Source of the DNA: Fictibacillus enclensis
GTDB lineage: Bacteria; Bacillota; Bacilli; Bacillales; Fictibacillaceae
Length of the DNA stretch: 64,000 bases
Reading direction: 5' to 3'
Assembly (NCBI RefSeq): GCF_001457035.1
Contig: NZ_KQ758617.1
Location: forward strand, 1,971,794 to 2,035,793
In this document: positions 44,800 to 53,057 of the stretch, piece after piece
Layout of the letters: every line of letters begins with the position of its first letter
How positions within the stretch are numbered: the first letter of the stretch is position 1
The notes under the pieces: model-generated
Database searches by the model: none
What the model saw: only the letters and a program-made list of their open reading frames with translations
What the model was told of the DNA's origin: nothing
Program-made: the position numbers and the translations under genes

Positions 44800-45009
44800 T
44801 TAGAATCACTCAATAAAAAAGAGGCATTTATAATCTTTAACAAACTGGCACTTCTAAGTTTAAAGTTACCAGTGTATGACCACTTTTTGATAACAAATAC
44901 CGAAACCTATTATGACCCTGAATCCACCAACAAAATTACGGACTAGAAGAAAAACGTTCCTATTCCTTTCGCGTTTAATAGGGAATAAAAAGACAAGGAA
45001 AGGCAAAGG

Positions 45010-45036
45010 AAAGCAGACGCGCGTCTGCTTTTTTTA
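45010..45036 (+). terminator. Palindromic terminator
   Basis: AAGCAGACGC directly followed by GCGTCTGCTT and T5; a 20-bp perfect palindrome. Confidence 0.7.
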
Positions 45037-45287
45037 TGTCTCTTTTTGTATTTCACCCTTTTGCGCTACGTTTCAGCTGGCTATAACTCTTTCACTTTTT
45101 ATACGAATCTATTTCCTTCGTCAGGTTGAAATAGTGGTTTCAAGTCGATCATGATAACCCTAACTCATCTGAATTTTGTTTAACACTCACAACTAAATCT
45201 ATCTATCAGGATTATTTTCGGAAAATTTGAATAATATATGTTGACTAATAGAGTACCGTTCTAATAAACTTAAATTAACTTTAAATT

Positions 45288-45301
45288 CGGAAGCGCTACC
45301 A
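45288..45301 (+). promoter_or_regulatory. cre-like site upstream of the nitrilase
   Basis: CGGAAGCGCTACCA resembles the CcpA catabolite-responsive element (10 of 14 against TGTAAGCGTTAACA). Located about 115 bp before the start codon. Confidence 0.35.
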
Positions 45302-45416
45302 TAAAAATAAGTTTATGCAGGTTTTTAAATTTTCATTTTCTCATCTATACTTTATTGCTTTTAGAATACATCCAATCGTATAAAGTTACACAAAATTATA
45401 ATAGGAGGTTTTAATT

Positions 45417-46439
45417 ATGGGAAAGACTTATCCTAAATTCCGTGCTGCAGCTGTTCAAGCAGCCCCTGTATTTCTTGATTTAGATGCTACTGTTGAGAAA
45501 ACATGTAAATTGATAGAAGAAGCTGCAAATAATGGAGCGAATCTAGTAGCTTTCCCTGAATCTTTTATTCCTGGTTACCCATGGTGGATCTGGTTAGGTG
45601 ATCCCAGCGCATATGGTGCTCCATTTTATGCAGAATTATATAAAAACGCAGTTGAGATTCCAAGCAAAGCGGTAAGAAAGATTAGTGAAGCTGCTAAAAG
45701 TACTGAAACTTACGTTTGTGTTTCCGTAACTGAACTTGACGGAGGATCTCTCTATCTCACCCAACTTTGGTTCGATCCGAATGGAAATTTGATGGGGAAA
45801 CATCGCAAGCTGAAGCCAACAAGCGCTGAACGGTATATATGGGGCGAAGGTGATGGGAGCATGATGAAGGTTTTCAAAACAGAAATTGGAAATTTAGGTG
45901 GGCTACAATGCTGGGAACATATGATTCCATTAAATATTGCTGCAATGAATTCTTTAAATGAACAGGTTCATGTAGGCTCATGGCCAGCTTTTAGCTGCAA
46001 CATAGGAACCCTTTTTACAGAAGGACCAAATGTCACAGCAAGTAAATATTACTCTGTATCGGCGGGGTGCTTTACGTTAATGTCTACACAAATTATTACA
46101 CAAGAAATGATTGATAAACTCTGTCAAAATGATTATCAAAGACAAATGATCCAGCAAGGTGGTGGATGTACACAAATCATCTCACCTGAGAGTACGGTAA
46201 TCAGTAATATTGTTCCGAAAAATGAAGAGGGTTTTGCATATGCAGATATTGACCTTGAAATGATCGTTTATTGCAAATACGCAGTAGACCCGGCAGGTCA
46301 TTATTCTGTTCCTGGTATACTAAGTCTTGATTTTAATCAAAACTATCAGCCAGCCGTTAGAAAATCTGGACAAAATTTAGATTTAAGTATTTCGTACAAT
46401 ACCTTGCAGAAATCAGAAAGTACTGTATTAAATAAGTAG
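45417..46439 (+). CDS. Nitrilase
   Basis: Encodes 340 residues, typical for nitrilases acting on organic nitriles rather than amidases. The catalytic set is complete: Glu48 in AFPESFIPGYP, Lys131 in GKHRKLKPTSAER and Cys165 in GGLQCWEHMIP. The enzyme hydrolyses R-CN to the carboxylic acid plus ammonia; the motif context (PGYPWWIW, HRKLKPT, CWEH) is that of aliphatic or aromatic nitrilases. ATAGGAGG precedes the ATG. It stands opposite the catabolic operon and may feed it an acid. Confidence 0.9.
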   Translation: MGKTYPKFRAAAVQAAPVFLDLDATVEKTCKLIEEAANNGANLVAFPESFIPGYPWWIWLGDPSAYGAPFYAELYKNAVEIPSKAVRKISEAAKSTETYVCVSVTELDGGSLYLTQLWFDPNGNLMGKHRKLKPTSAERYIWGEGDGSMMKVFKTEIGNLGGLQCWEHMIPLNIAAMNSLNEQVHVGSWPAFSCNIGTLFTEGPNVTASKYYSVSAGCFTLMSTQIITQEMIDKLCQNDYQRQMIQQGGGCTQIISPESTVISNIVPKNEEGFAYADIDLEMIVYCKYAVDPAGHYSVPGILSLDFNQNYQPAVRKSGQNLDLSISYNTLQKSESTVLNK

Positions 46440-46479
46440 AAGAAGATTGGTTAGGAATAGTTAGATATCCGTCGACAAC

Positions 46480-46517
46480 CCTCTCTCAATAATTTCATTT
46501 TGAGAGGGGTCTTATTT
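46480..46517 (+). terminator. Intrinsic terminator of the nitrilase gene
   Basis: CCTCTC pairs with GAGAGG over a 15-nt AT-rich loop, then TCTTATTTTTT. Confidence 0.6.
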
Positions 46518-46539
46518 TTTATAATATAGATATTTATCA

Positions 46540-46761
46540 TTAAAAATCAACGGATAAAATGCTAACAATCATAATGCACTGGTAATAACATTTAATACCT
46601 TCAACGTTGACAGCAAGGAGTGATTTCTCAATTCCTTCAAGCAGATTAGCTGCTCTTACTCCTTTATCCGTGATGATCAATACTCTGGTAGCTCCTAATT
46701 CTTTAATCATTTCACCGGTTTTATTGTATAGTCCATTTCCGCATTCCAATCGTGTCGGCAA
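46540..46761 (-). pseudogene. N-terminal fragment of an iron-containing alcohol dehydrogenase
   Basis: About 57 residues match the start of the Fe-ADH/maleylacetate reductase family: PTRLECGNGLYNKTGEMIKE, then LGATRVLIITDKGVRAANLL with the nucleotide-binding strand. Full proteins have about 380 residues. The rest, including the metal-ligand His residues, is missing and the frame ends in unrelated sequence. It lies downstream of the Rieske gene on the same strand, so it was probably the last gene of that operon. Confidence 0.75.
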
Positions 46762-46872
46762 AAAGTATTTATATGGAAATAAAGAAATGACTTTTACCGT
46801 CCTTTCTGTTCTCGAAATTTAATAAAGCCGATTTTCCCCATATCGTAGGAAGAACCGACTCTCTTATCCATC

Positions 46873-47226
46873 TTATAGGTTTACAACAATTCTGTTATTT
46901 TCAACCTCTACATCGTAAACCTTTACTTTATATTTATTGGGGTCAACAAGTGACTGACCTGTCTTAACGTTGAATTCCCATCCGTGCCAAGGACACACCA
47001 AGATTTCTCCATCCATTCCATAAATATATTCATGTGGTTTTGACGCCAATGTTGTTCCTGTAAATGTACCTTTACACAACTCCGCTTGTTCATGGGGACA
47101 TACATTACGAATAGCAAAATAATTCTCACCATCGTAGTAAATACCTATGCTTCGCCCTTCTATATTTAATATTTTGCAATCTCCAACTTCTATCTCTCCA
47201 ACTTCAGCAGCATTGTATTTCCTCAT
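46873..47226 (-). CDS. Rieske [2Fe-2S] ferredoxin
   Basis: Encodes 117 residues, a single Rieske domain with both cluster motifs: Cys43-Pro-His45 and Cys78-Pro-Trp-His81. Without an oxygenase domain it would act as an electron carrier, commonly for a ring-hydroxylating or other oxygenase. No oxygenase alpha subunit is in the window, so its partner is unknown. The start overlaps the amidohydrolase stop (ATGA), so the two are co-expressed. Confidence 0.85.
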   Translation of the reverse strand: MRKYNAAEVGEIEVGDCKILNIEGRSIGIYYDGENYFAIRNVCPHEQAELCKGTFTGTTLASKPHEYIYGMDGEILVCPWHGWEFNVKTGQSLVDPNKYKVKVYDVEVENNRIVVNL

Positions 47227-48329
47227 CTAGAGACACCCTCTTTTTCAACATGACTATGGTTAAGTTCGTACAGTTCCGCTGCGTTTTCATAAGCTATACG
47301 TCGACGTAATTCACCTGGTAGCTTATTGAGCACAAATGTCGGACTATCATTGTCCCAATGGGGGTAATCTGTAGCGAACAAGACGGTTTTTTCAGCTCTC
47401 ATCATGCTGAGCATTTGTATAAGTTCATGATTATCAGGCTCTTCAATCGGTTGTGTAGTGAAACGACAATGTTCAATAATATATTCACTCGGTTTTTTCT
47501 TTAACCATGGGACTTCATTCCTCATACCCCGAAAATTCTTATCCATTCTCCACATCAAATGAGGGACCCATGCTAAACCTCCTTCTATAAAAATCACTTT
47601 TAATGTTGGAAATGTTTCAAATACACCTTCACAAACGATACTGTTCAATTGTGACATGTGGTGGATCGCCAAAATATTGTGTCGTTCAAAATTGGTCGTT
47701 GGTTGGCCAACTGCTGAAATTGGAGGATTAATGCCGTCCCCTTCACCGCCACCATGAATAGCGACAACCAAATTATTACGTACAGCCGCTTCATAAATCG
47801 GGTAAAATCTTCGTTGTCCAAAAGGTTCTCGAGATCCGACAGGCAGAAGTACCTGAACCACTTTAGGATGGGAACCAAGACGATCAATCTCACGCGCTGC
47901 CAAGACAGGATCCTGCGTCGCTACTAGAATAGAAGCTAAAAATCGATCATCTGTTGGTATCCAATGATCAAGTGTATAGTCATTGAAAGCTGAGGCAATT
48001 GCCGCAGCATAATCCGGATTATTATGTGCTGAAACGGTGAGGAGACTACCTGTTAGAACAGCCTTTGAAATATTATACCGATTTAGTGCATCTTCTATAG
48101 CGTATTGTGGATCTGAGCCTGGTGGTAGACCCTTACCAGGTGATGCATCCCTTCGTGATAATGGAATAGGTTTAAAGATAGTGATGGGTAATGTTGCTTC
48201 CGGGGCACATAATCTAGGCCACCATACCCTGGGAAGATAAGGTTTTAAATCTTCAAAGCTTTTTAATGTTTGATGAAAGTCGCAATCGATAATACTTGAT
48301 GATTTCGATTTTGTAGGGGCTAAATCCAT
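47223..48329 (-). CDS. Amidohydrolase family 2 (ACMSD-like) metal-dependent enzyme
   Basis: Encodes 368 residues from the ATG at 48329 (GGGTGG upstream). TIM-barrel metal motifs: IDCDFHQ (Asp17-x-His19), VVAIHGGGEG (His), FIEGGLAWVPHLMWRMD and FATDYPHWDND (catalytic Asp). The family includes non-oxidative decarboxylases such as ACMSD and gamma-resorcylate decarboxylase as well as hydrolases, so a decarboxylase acting on an aromatic or dienoic acid is likely. It is in one operon with the MFS transporter and Rieske protein. Confidence 0.8.
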   Translation of the reverse strand: MDLAPTKSKSSSIIDCDFHQTLKSFEDLKPYLPRVWWPRLCAPEATLPITIFKPIPLSRRDASPGKGLPPGSDPQYAIEDALNRYNISKAVLTGSLLTVSAHNNPDYAAAIASAFNDYTLDHWIPTDDRFLASILVATQDPVLAAREIDRLGSHPKVVQVLLPVGSREPFGQRRFYPIYEAAVRNNLVVAIHGGGEGDGINPPISAVGQPTTNFERHNILAIHHMSQLNSIVCEGVFETFPTLKVIFIEGGLAWVPHLMWRMDKNFRGMRNEVPWLKKKPSEYIIEHCRFTTQPIEEPDNHELIQMLSMMRAEKTVLFATDYPHWDNDSPTFVLNKLPGELRRRIAYENAAELYELNHSHVEKEGVSR

Positions 48330-48391
48330 ACAAACCACCCTTTTATTTAAATTTGTGATGTATTTCAATCCTATAAAACTAATTTTAAATA

Positions 48392-49726
48392 TTATCCGAC
48401 AGTTTTTGAACTACCTGAATCTAATTTTGATCCCGCTAATTTTACTCCTCGGTGCCCTTTCCACAATGGGATGACTGCGATTGCCGTTAAAATGAGCCAG
48501 ATGTCTAGCAAATAAAAACCAATGTTAAATGAGTTGGTTTTATCCACAATCATTCCAAACAATGCGGGTCCAAAGCTTCCAACGATGTAAGTTAAACCAT
48601 TAAAGACTCCGAAAGAGATTCCCGCTACATTATGCGGCACCATTTCCTGAATAACTGCATACATAGGCCCTAACGTGAATGCCAATAATCCCACAGCCAA
48701 TGAAATTAACAGGACTGACATACCAACGTAGCTTGTAAGTATACCCATATATGAGAGAGCTGCCGCCAGCACATATCCGATTGACCAAAGGAGGGCTCTA
48801 ATCCGAACTTTCCTGTCACCGATCAATCCACCAAGTATCGTTAAGATGGTCGCCGCTATCCACGGTAGGACTGCTATTAAGCTGGCTAATTCAAAACCTA
48901 GGTGACGCTGTTCTTTAAGATAGGATGGCATAAAAGTACCAATGCCCCAGAATCCTACAGTGTACCCACAATATGCAAACACACAAAGCCAATACCTGTA
49001 GTTTTTAAAGACTACACCGGCTTGCTTCCAAAACCCGTCCTCCTGGATAAATTGCTTTGCCACAATCTGTCCAGAACGGATATACAGAAGCTCATTTTGA
49101 GTGATGTAGGGATCCTGTTCAGGAGTGTCTCTAGTCCAGAACCACATAAGGGGAAGAGCAATAAATAAACCAATCGCCCCCAGGACATAGAAACTCATTC
49201 TCCATCCGAACGTAGAGATGATCCATGCTATCACTGGATAAGAAAAGACCGGAGCCAGATATAACCCTGCCAACCATGCAGAGTTGGCTCGCGCTCGCTC
49301 TTTATCCGGAAACCATTTGGCAACAATCATATTGCAGGCAGGTGTCATAATAGATTCACCAATACCAAGAAGGATTCGAAGAACAATTAAAAAGATATAA
49401 TTACTCGTTGAACCCATTAATACCATTAAGACCGTCCAAATTACGATAGATATTGAAACAGCTTTGCGACCACCTATTTTATCGCCCAATGGCCCTGTCG
49501 CAAAATTAGCAAGCCCATACGGAAATAAAAACGCGGTCAATAATAATCCCTGTGAAGCTTTATTTCCGTCAATGCCAAAAGTCTGATTGAAATCTTGATT
49601 TGCAATAAGCACAGCCACGTTCGTACGGTCAAAATACGCGACAAAAAATGCAAAGGAGATTGCAATTGCCACTCTGAATCTGATTTTTGTCGGAAATAGT
49701 ATAGGTACGTTCCTATTAACTTCCAT
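48392..49726 (-). CDS. MFS transporter, anion:cation symporter family
   Basis: Encodes 444 residues with 12 helices. YFDRTNVAVLIANQDF after the first helix and GPLGDKIGGRKAVSI between TM2 and TM3 are typical of the ACS family (phthalate, hexuronate, galactonate and other organic acid permeases). It probably imports the acid substrate of the operon with protons or cations. GGGAGG precedes the ATG at 49726; the GTG one codon earlier is too close. It lies between the cupin and amidohydrolase genes. Confidence 0.85.
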   Translation of the reverse strand: MEVNRNVPILFPTKIRFRVAIAISFAFFVAYFDRTNVAVLIANQDFNQTFGIDGNKASQGLLLTAFLFPYGLANFATGPLGDKIGGRKAVSISIVIWTVLMVLMGSTSNYIFLIVLRILLGIGESIMTPACNMIVAKWFPDKERARANSAWLAGLYLAPVFSYPVIAWIISTFGWRMSFYVLGAIGLFIALPLMWFWTRDTPEQDPYITQNELLYIRSGQIVAKQFIQEDGFWKQAGVVFKNYRYWLCVFAYCGYTVGFWGIGTFMPSYLKEQRHLGFELASLIAVLPWIAATILTILGGLIGDRKVRIRALLWSIGYVLAAALSYMGILTSYVGMSVLLISLAVGLLAFTLGPMYAVIQEMVPHNVAGISFGVFNGLTYIVGSFGPALFGMIVDKTNSFNIGFYLLDIWLILTAIAVIPLWKGHRGVKLAGSKLDSGSSKTVG

Positions 49727-49818
49727 CACTATCCTCCCTTAAGTCCCTACACCCCTGTTTGAAGTGTGGGGTAGATATTAAGCGCTATACAAATCCCTAT
49801 AAGTGATCTTTAGGCTTA

Positions 49819-50298
49819 TCAGTATATCAACTCTTTCATTTCAATATTGTTTTCTTTACAATAATCCTGATACAGTTTAAGCTTCCTAAACACATCATCC
49901 TGATAGGTAATCTTATCTTCATCATCTAAGTATTGTACGGTCCCCTCGAGTATAAAGAGAGTAATCATTTCTTCTACGCCATCTACAACCAAAGTATGGA
50001 TATCACCCGGTGGTTCATAAACAAATGTACCCGGCTTCGCTACCCATTCTCTTTCCAGATACCGCCATTCTCCCTGAATGGTATATGCCAGTACTTGTCC
50101 ACCCGTATGACGGTGACGGTTGACTTGACCTCCTGGTTTAACTTTAAGTAGGTTAATCCATCGGCCTGTGGCAATATCAAAGCGAACTGGTTTAAACCAC
50201 GCACGTTCTGTCTGGGGAATCCAGGGGATTTCGTTTAAATCAATCGCCCTATCATTTAATTGAATTAATTCGGTAAATTGATCAAGTGTTTGTTCCAT
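49819..50298 (-). CDS. Cupin, 2,4'-dihydroxyacetophenone dioxygenase family
   Basis: Encodes 159 residues. A single cupin with metal ligands in NRHRHTGGQVLAYTIQGEW (two His and likely Glu) and GDIHTLVVDG (His), the pattern of the 2,4'-dihydroxyacetophenone dioxygenase-like family that cleaves hydroxyacetophenone-type carbon-carbon bonds with O2 and Fe. Homologues often lack that proven activity, so the substrate is uncertain. The start overlaps the SDR gene by 17 bp. Confidence 0.75.
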   Translation of the reverse strand: MEQTLDQFTELIQLNDRAIDLNEIPWIPQTERAWFKPVRFDIATGRWINLLKVKPGGQVNRHRHTGGQVLAYTIQGEWRYLEREWVAKPGTFVYEPPGDIHTLVVDGVEEMITLFILEGTVQYLDDEDKITYQDDVFRKLKLYQDYCKENNIEMKELIY

Positions 50299-51109
50299 CG
50301 GTCTTTCCTCCTACAGTTATTTTGTCTTTTTCATAAGAACTCATTGGCGGAAACAAGACTGGATCTCCAGCCAACAAACCACCATCCACCGGAAGATCAA
50401 CTCCTGTAATAAAACTTGCATCCTGTGAACAGAGGAAATCAATTACTGAAGCCACTTCATCAGGGGTGCCAAATCGTCGTTGAGGTGTTCGTGATAATAT
50501 CCGTTCACGAAATACACTATCTTTAGTTGCCCCGGAGGATAATGGTGTCTCTATATAGCCTGGGCTAACTGCATTGACTCTGATGTTGTATTCTGCCCAA
50601 TCTACGGCAAGGCATTTAGTGACTTGTACCACACCTCCTTTGGAAGCAGCATAAGACAATAAGTTTTTACTTCCATAATGGGCTAGCATGGAACCGAAGT
50701 TCACAATAGCTCCGCCACCTGCTTCAATCATAAATGGCTGAACAGCCTGACACATGAAAACGGTTCCAATTAAATTGGTATCTATAACAGCACCTATTTC
50801 ATCTTCACTTACATGGATGGATGGACTTCGACGGATAATTCCCGCCGCGTTAACCAAATAATCAATGCGTCCAAAATCTTTTGCAACATCTGATGCAACC
50901 TTCTTAGCTGTCTCTTGGTCAGTAACATCTGCCTCATAAAAACGAACTGTTTTTCCCTGTTCTAAAAAAGAGGCCTCCAAACACTTCCCATTTTGCGCTG
51001 AAATATCTACTACTGCCACAGGAAATCCCTTATGGGCAAACCTCTCTGTCACGGCCTTTCCTAAACCAGAAGAGCCTCCTGTTACCATAATCACTGGTCT
51101 CTCATTCAT
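50282..51109 (-). CDS. Short-chain dehydrogenase/reductase
   Basis: Encodes 275 residues, classical SDR: TGGSSGLG cofactor motif at 10-17, DVTDQE, NAAGIIRR, catalytic Ser in NFGSMLAHYG and YAASKGG (Tyr, Lys), SPGYIETPL. An Asp after the second strand (VVDIS) suggests NAD(H). It is the first gene of the minus-strand catabolic operon, divergent from the GntR regulator and preceded by a perfect cre. Probable role: alcohol or keto group oxidation or reduction in the pathway. Confidence 0.87.
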   Translation of the reverse strand: MNERPVIMVTGGSSGLGKAVTERFAHKGFPVAVVDISAQNGKCLEASFLEQGKTVRFYEADVTDQETAKKVASDVAKDFGRIDYLVNAAGIIRRSPSIHVSEDEIGAVIDTNLIGTVFMCQAVQPFMIEAGGGAIVNFGSMLAHYGSKNLLSYAASKGGVVQVTKCLAVDWAEYNIRVNAVSPGYIETPLSSGATKDSVFRERILSRTPQRRFGTPDEVASVIDFLCSQDASFITGVDLPVDGGLLAGDPVLFPPMSSYEKDKITVGGKTDGTNT

Positions 51110-51142
51110 TTCTTTACCTCACAATCAAAATAAAAAATTTAA

Positions 51143-51156
51143 TGTAAGCGGTTTCA
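51143..51156. promoter_or_regulatory. CcpA cre site upstream of the SDR operon
   Basis: TGTAAGCGGTTTCA matches the cre consensus TGWAANCGNTNWCA at all positions. A second near-match (TAAAAACGATTACA, 13 of 14) lies at 51216-51229. Confidence 0.65.
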
Positions 51157-51272
51157 AATAAGTTATCTTTCAACTTATCGTTCATTGACCACATGAACAC
51201 ATACTAGAAGACTGTAAAAACGATTACATTTACTGCTTCTTAGTCCCTAATAATCACATCCTTTACAATAAT

Positions 51273-51376
51273 CTAATATCTAATATATTAGTTATTATAT
51301 CATTTTAGACTATTCTGTCAATTATGTTATTTTCAAAATAATAATTTTTTATTTGCTCATTTCTTGATATATTAGA
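51273..51376. promoter_or_regulatory. Candidate GntR operators
   Basis: The palindrome CTAATATATTAG at 51280-51291 (with a further CTAATAT at 51273) and a related TGATATATTAGAGA at 51365-51377 lie in the divergent region. FadR-type GntR regulators bind short AT-rich palindromes like this. Confidence 0.4.
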
Positions 51377-51422
51377 GATTACCAATAATTTTATGATCTA
51401 TAATGTTGAAAGGATACCTACT

Positions 51423-52067
51423 ATGGAGTTTGATAACAGTAACTTACATGATCGTGTTTATATATATCTTCGTGATAAAATTCTTTATTCTCAACTTAAG
51501 CCCGGTTCAAGGATTGATTATCATCAAATTACCGATGAACTAAAGGTAAGTAGAACACCTGTGCGCGATGCATTAAACCGTCTTCAACAAGATGGATTGG
51601 TAGAAGTTAAACCTCGATCGGGATCCTATGTTAGTACACCTCAAGTTAAAGATATTGTTGATATCTACGACTTAAGAAAAGCACTAGAGCGCCAGGCGGT
51701 TGAGCTAGCTGCATTAAACATCTCTAAAGATACTTTAACCTCATTGCTTGAAGAGGCAAATCAAGTAGAGTCTGACATCAAACGTGGAGAAACTACTTCA
51801 TTTTTTCAAGCGGATAGAAATCTTCACCGGACGATAATTCGGCATTCTAACAATCAAAGATTAATTTCAATCATGGATAATTTAGAGATGCAAATTAAAT
51901 GGTTTGGAATTATTATGACCAGAAATTTGGACAGACCATTACAAGCAAACGAAATGCATAAAAAAATACTACATGCGCTTCTTCATTCGAAAATAAATAA
52001 AGCGCAGATATTAATGGAAGAGCACATAGAAGAGATTAAGCAATCTATTCTCGGTGATTATTCATAA
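51423..52067 (+). CDS. GntR-family (FadR/FCD subfamily) transcriptional regulator
   Basis: Encodes 214 residues from the ATG at 51423 with AAAGGA 7 bp upstream; the longer frame from 51393 lacks a site. The N-terminal winged helix contains GSRIDYHQITDELKVSRTPV and DALNRLQQDGLVEVKPRSGS; the C-terminal FCD domain has YDLRKALERQAVELAA, FFQADRNLHRTIIRHSNNQR (Asp/His metal ligands) and MHKKILHALL. It likely represses the divergent catabolic operon and responds to a pathway acid. Confidence 0.87.
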   Translation: MEFDNSNLHDRVYIYLRDKILYSQLKPGSRIDYHQITDELKVSRTPVRDALNRLQQDGLVEVKPRSGSYVSTPQVKDIVDIYDLRKALERQAVELAALNISKDTLTSLLEEANQVESDIKRGETTSFFQADRNLHRTIIRHSNNQRLISIMDNLEMQIKWFGIIMTRNLDRPLQANEMHKKILHALLHSKINKAQILMEEHIEEIKQSILGDYS

Positions 52068-52468
52068 TGATCTTTAACAGCCATGTGATGATTAAAGTCG
52101 TTAGTCATCATATCGCCCCCTTTACGTTGAAGTTTCTAAAAAGATATATCTAAATACATCATACAGACCTAAATCGACAAAGAACCATTTTCCTTTACTG
52201 TTCTTTTTCTTAAAGCTATGATTAGAAGAAAAAAATAAGTATAAAACTACCAGGCGTGCCTTAAAGTCCAGACTGAGAAAAAAACGGATGTTTTTTAACC
52301 CTTCGGACATGATCTGGATCGTCCTGCGTAGGAAAGTAGTGGGTTAGATTGATTTTCCTAACTACAAAGCCAGGTCCATACTAGAGTAACCTAATTAAAT
52401 GAGACAAAGGAAAAAACACCCCCATGGTCGTAAATACAATTTTCGACAAAGTGGAGGTGTTTTTCTTA

Positions 52469-52545
52469 TGGTGAGAAAAAAGAAGGTCTATTCAGAAAAG
52501 CTAAAAGAGAAGTGATTCGTCTAAAATTAACACATGTATTATTAT
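52469..52545 (+). pseudogene. IS3-family OrfA N-terminal scrap
   Basis: MVRKKKVYSEKLK, then after a frame change KREVIRLKLTHV: the start of an IS3-type helix-turn-helix OrfA. Frame broken within 16 codons; nothing more of the transposase is present. Confidence 0.5.
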
Positions 52546-52574
52546 AATTACAATCGACCATTTACAAAATTAAA

Positions 52575-52626
52575 CTGCCATACTCCTGTAGAATTCAGGA
52601 GCATGGCAGCCTAGGTGTTTTTTTCT
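52575..52626 (+). terminator. Strong hairpin terminator
   Basis: CTGCCAT-A-CTCCTG pairs with CAGGAG-C-ATGGCAG, followed by CTAGGTGTTTTTTT. Confidence 0.7.
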
Positions 52627-52664
52627 GTCCCAATTAGCTAGGTCAGTTCATATTCATTTTGTTT

Positions 52665-53057
52665 TTATTTCAATTTTTCAACTTTGGATAAAACATTATT
52701 TAGTTCGTCAGCTGCGTTAGTTAAGGTCTTTGCATCCAGAGGCTTGGATTTTGCACCTGCTTCAATGGTGTGCAGCGGTGTTTCTACTTTTTCATAAAGA
52801 TCGGCGTCTTTTTCTTTAACACCGTCTTCGAATGTTTCCCAGGATTTCTCTAACTGTTCTCCAGATTCTTTCACTTTATCTGCGTCGTTCGCTTTTAACT
52901 GAGATTTAAGATCCGTCAGTGTTTGTTTCATTTCTTTGGATCCTTCAGCGATTGTTGATTCTTTCGCTTTACCTGATCCGTTATCTTTTGTTCCACAAGC
53001 TGATAATGTAAGAGAAGCTGCTAGTACGATAGGTACGATGTATTTTTTAGTTTGCAT
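52665..53057 (-). CDS. Lipoprotein, EfeM/EfeO-like helical protein
   Basis: Encodes 130 residues from the ATG at 53057 with GGGGGA about 8 bp upstream. A lipoprotein signal ends at LTLSAC-G (Cys19). The mature part is acidic and helical (MKQTLTDLKSQLKANDADKV, ESGEQLEKSWETFEDGVKEK), matching the repeated segment in the extracellular region of the adjacent FTR1 protein (SSTWLSIEDGIKEQ). It overlaps that gene by 11 bp. A surface helper for iron uptake. Confidence 0.75.
   Translation of the reverse strand: MQTKKYIVPIVLAASLTLSACGTKDNGSGKAKESTIAEGSKEMKQTLTDLKSQLKANDADKVKESGEQLEKSWETFEDGVKEKDADLYEKVETPLHTIEAGAKSKPLDAKTLTNAADELNNVLSKVEKLK

Larger units (their letters stand above)
44800..45416. other. 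Gene-free stretch upstream of the nitrilase
   Basis: No supported gene. Holds the perfect palindromic hairpin at 45010-45036 and a cre-like site at 45288-45301. Confidence 0.5.
52068..52664. other. Stretch with IS remnant and hairpins
   Basis: No intact gene. AAAAACACC-CCCA at about 52411 and TGGAGGTGTTTTT at about 52451 are imperfect inverted ends around 40 bp; an IS3-type scrap and a terminator follow. Confidence 0.5.
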
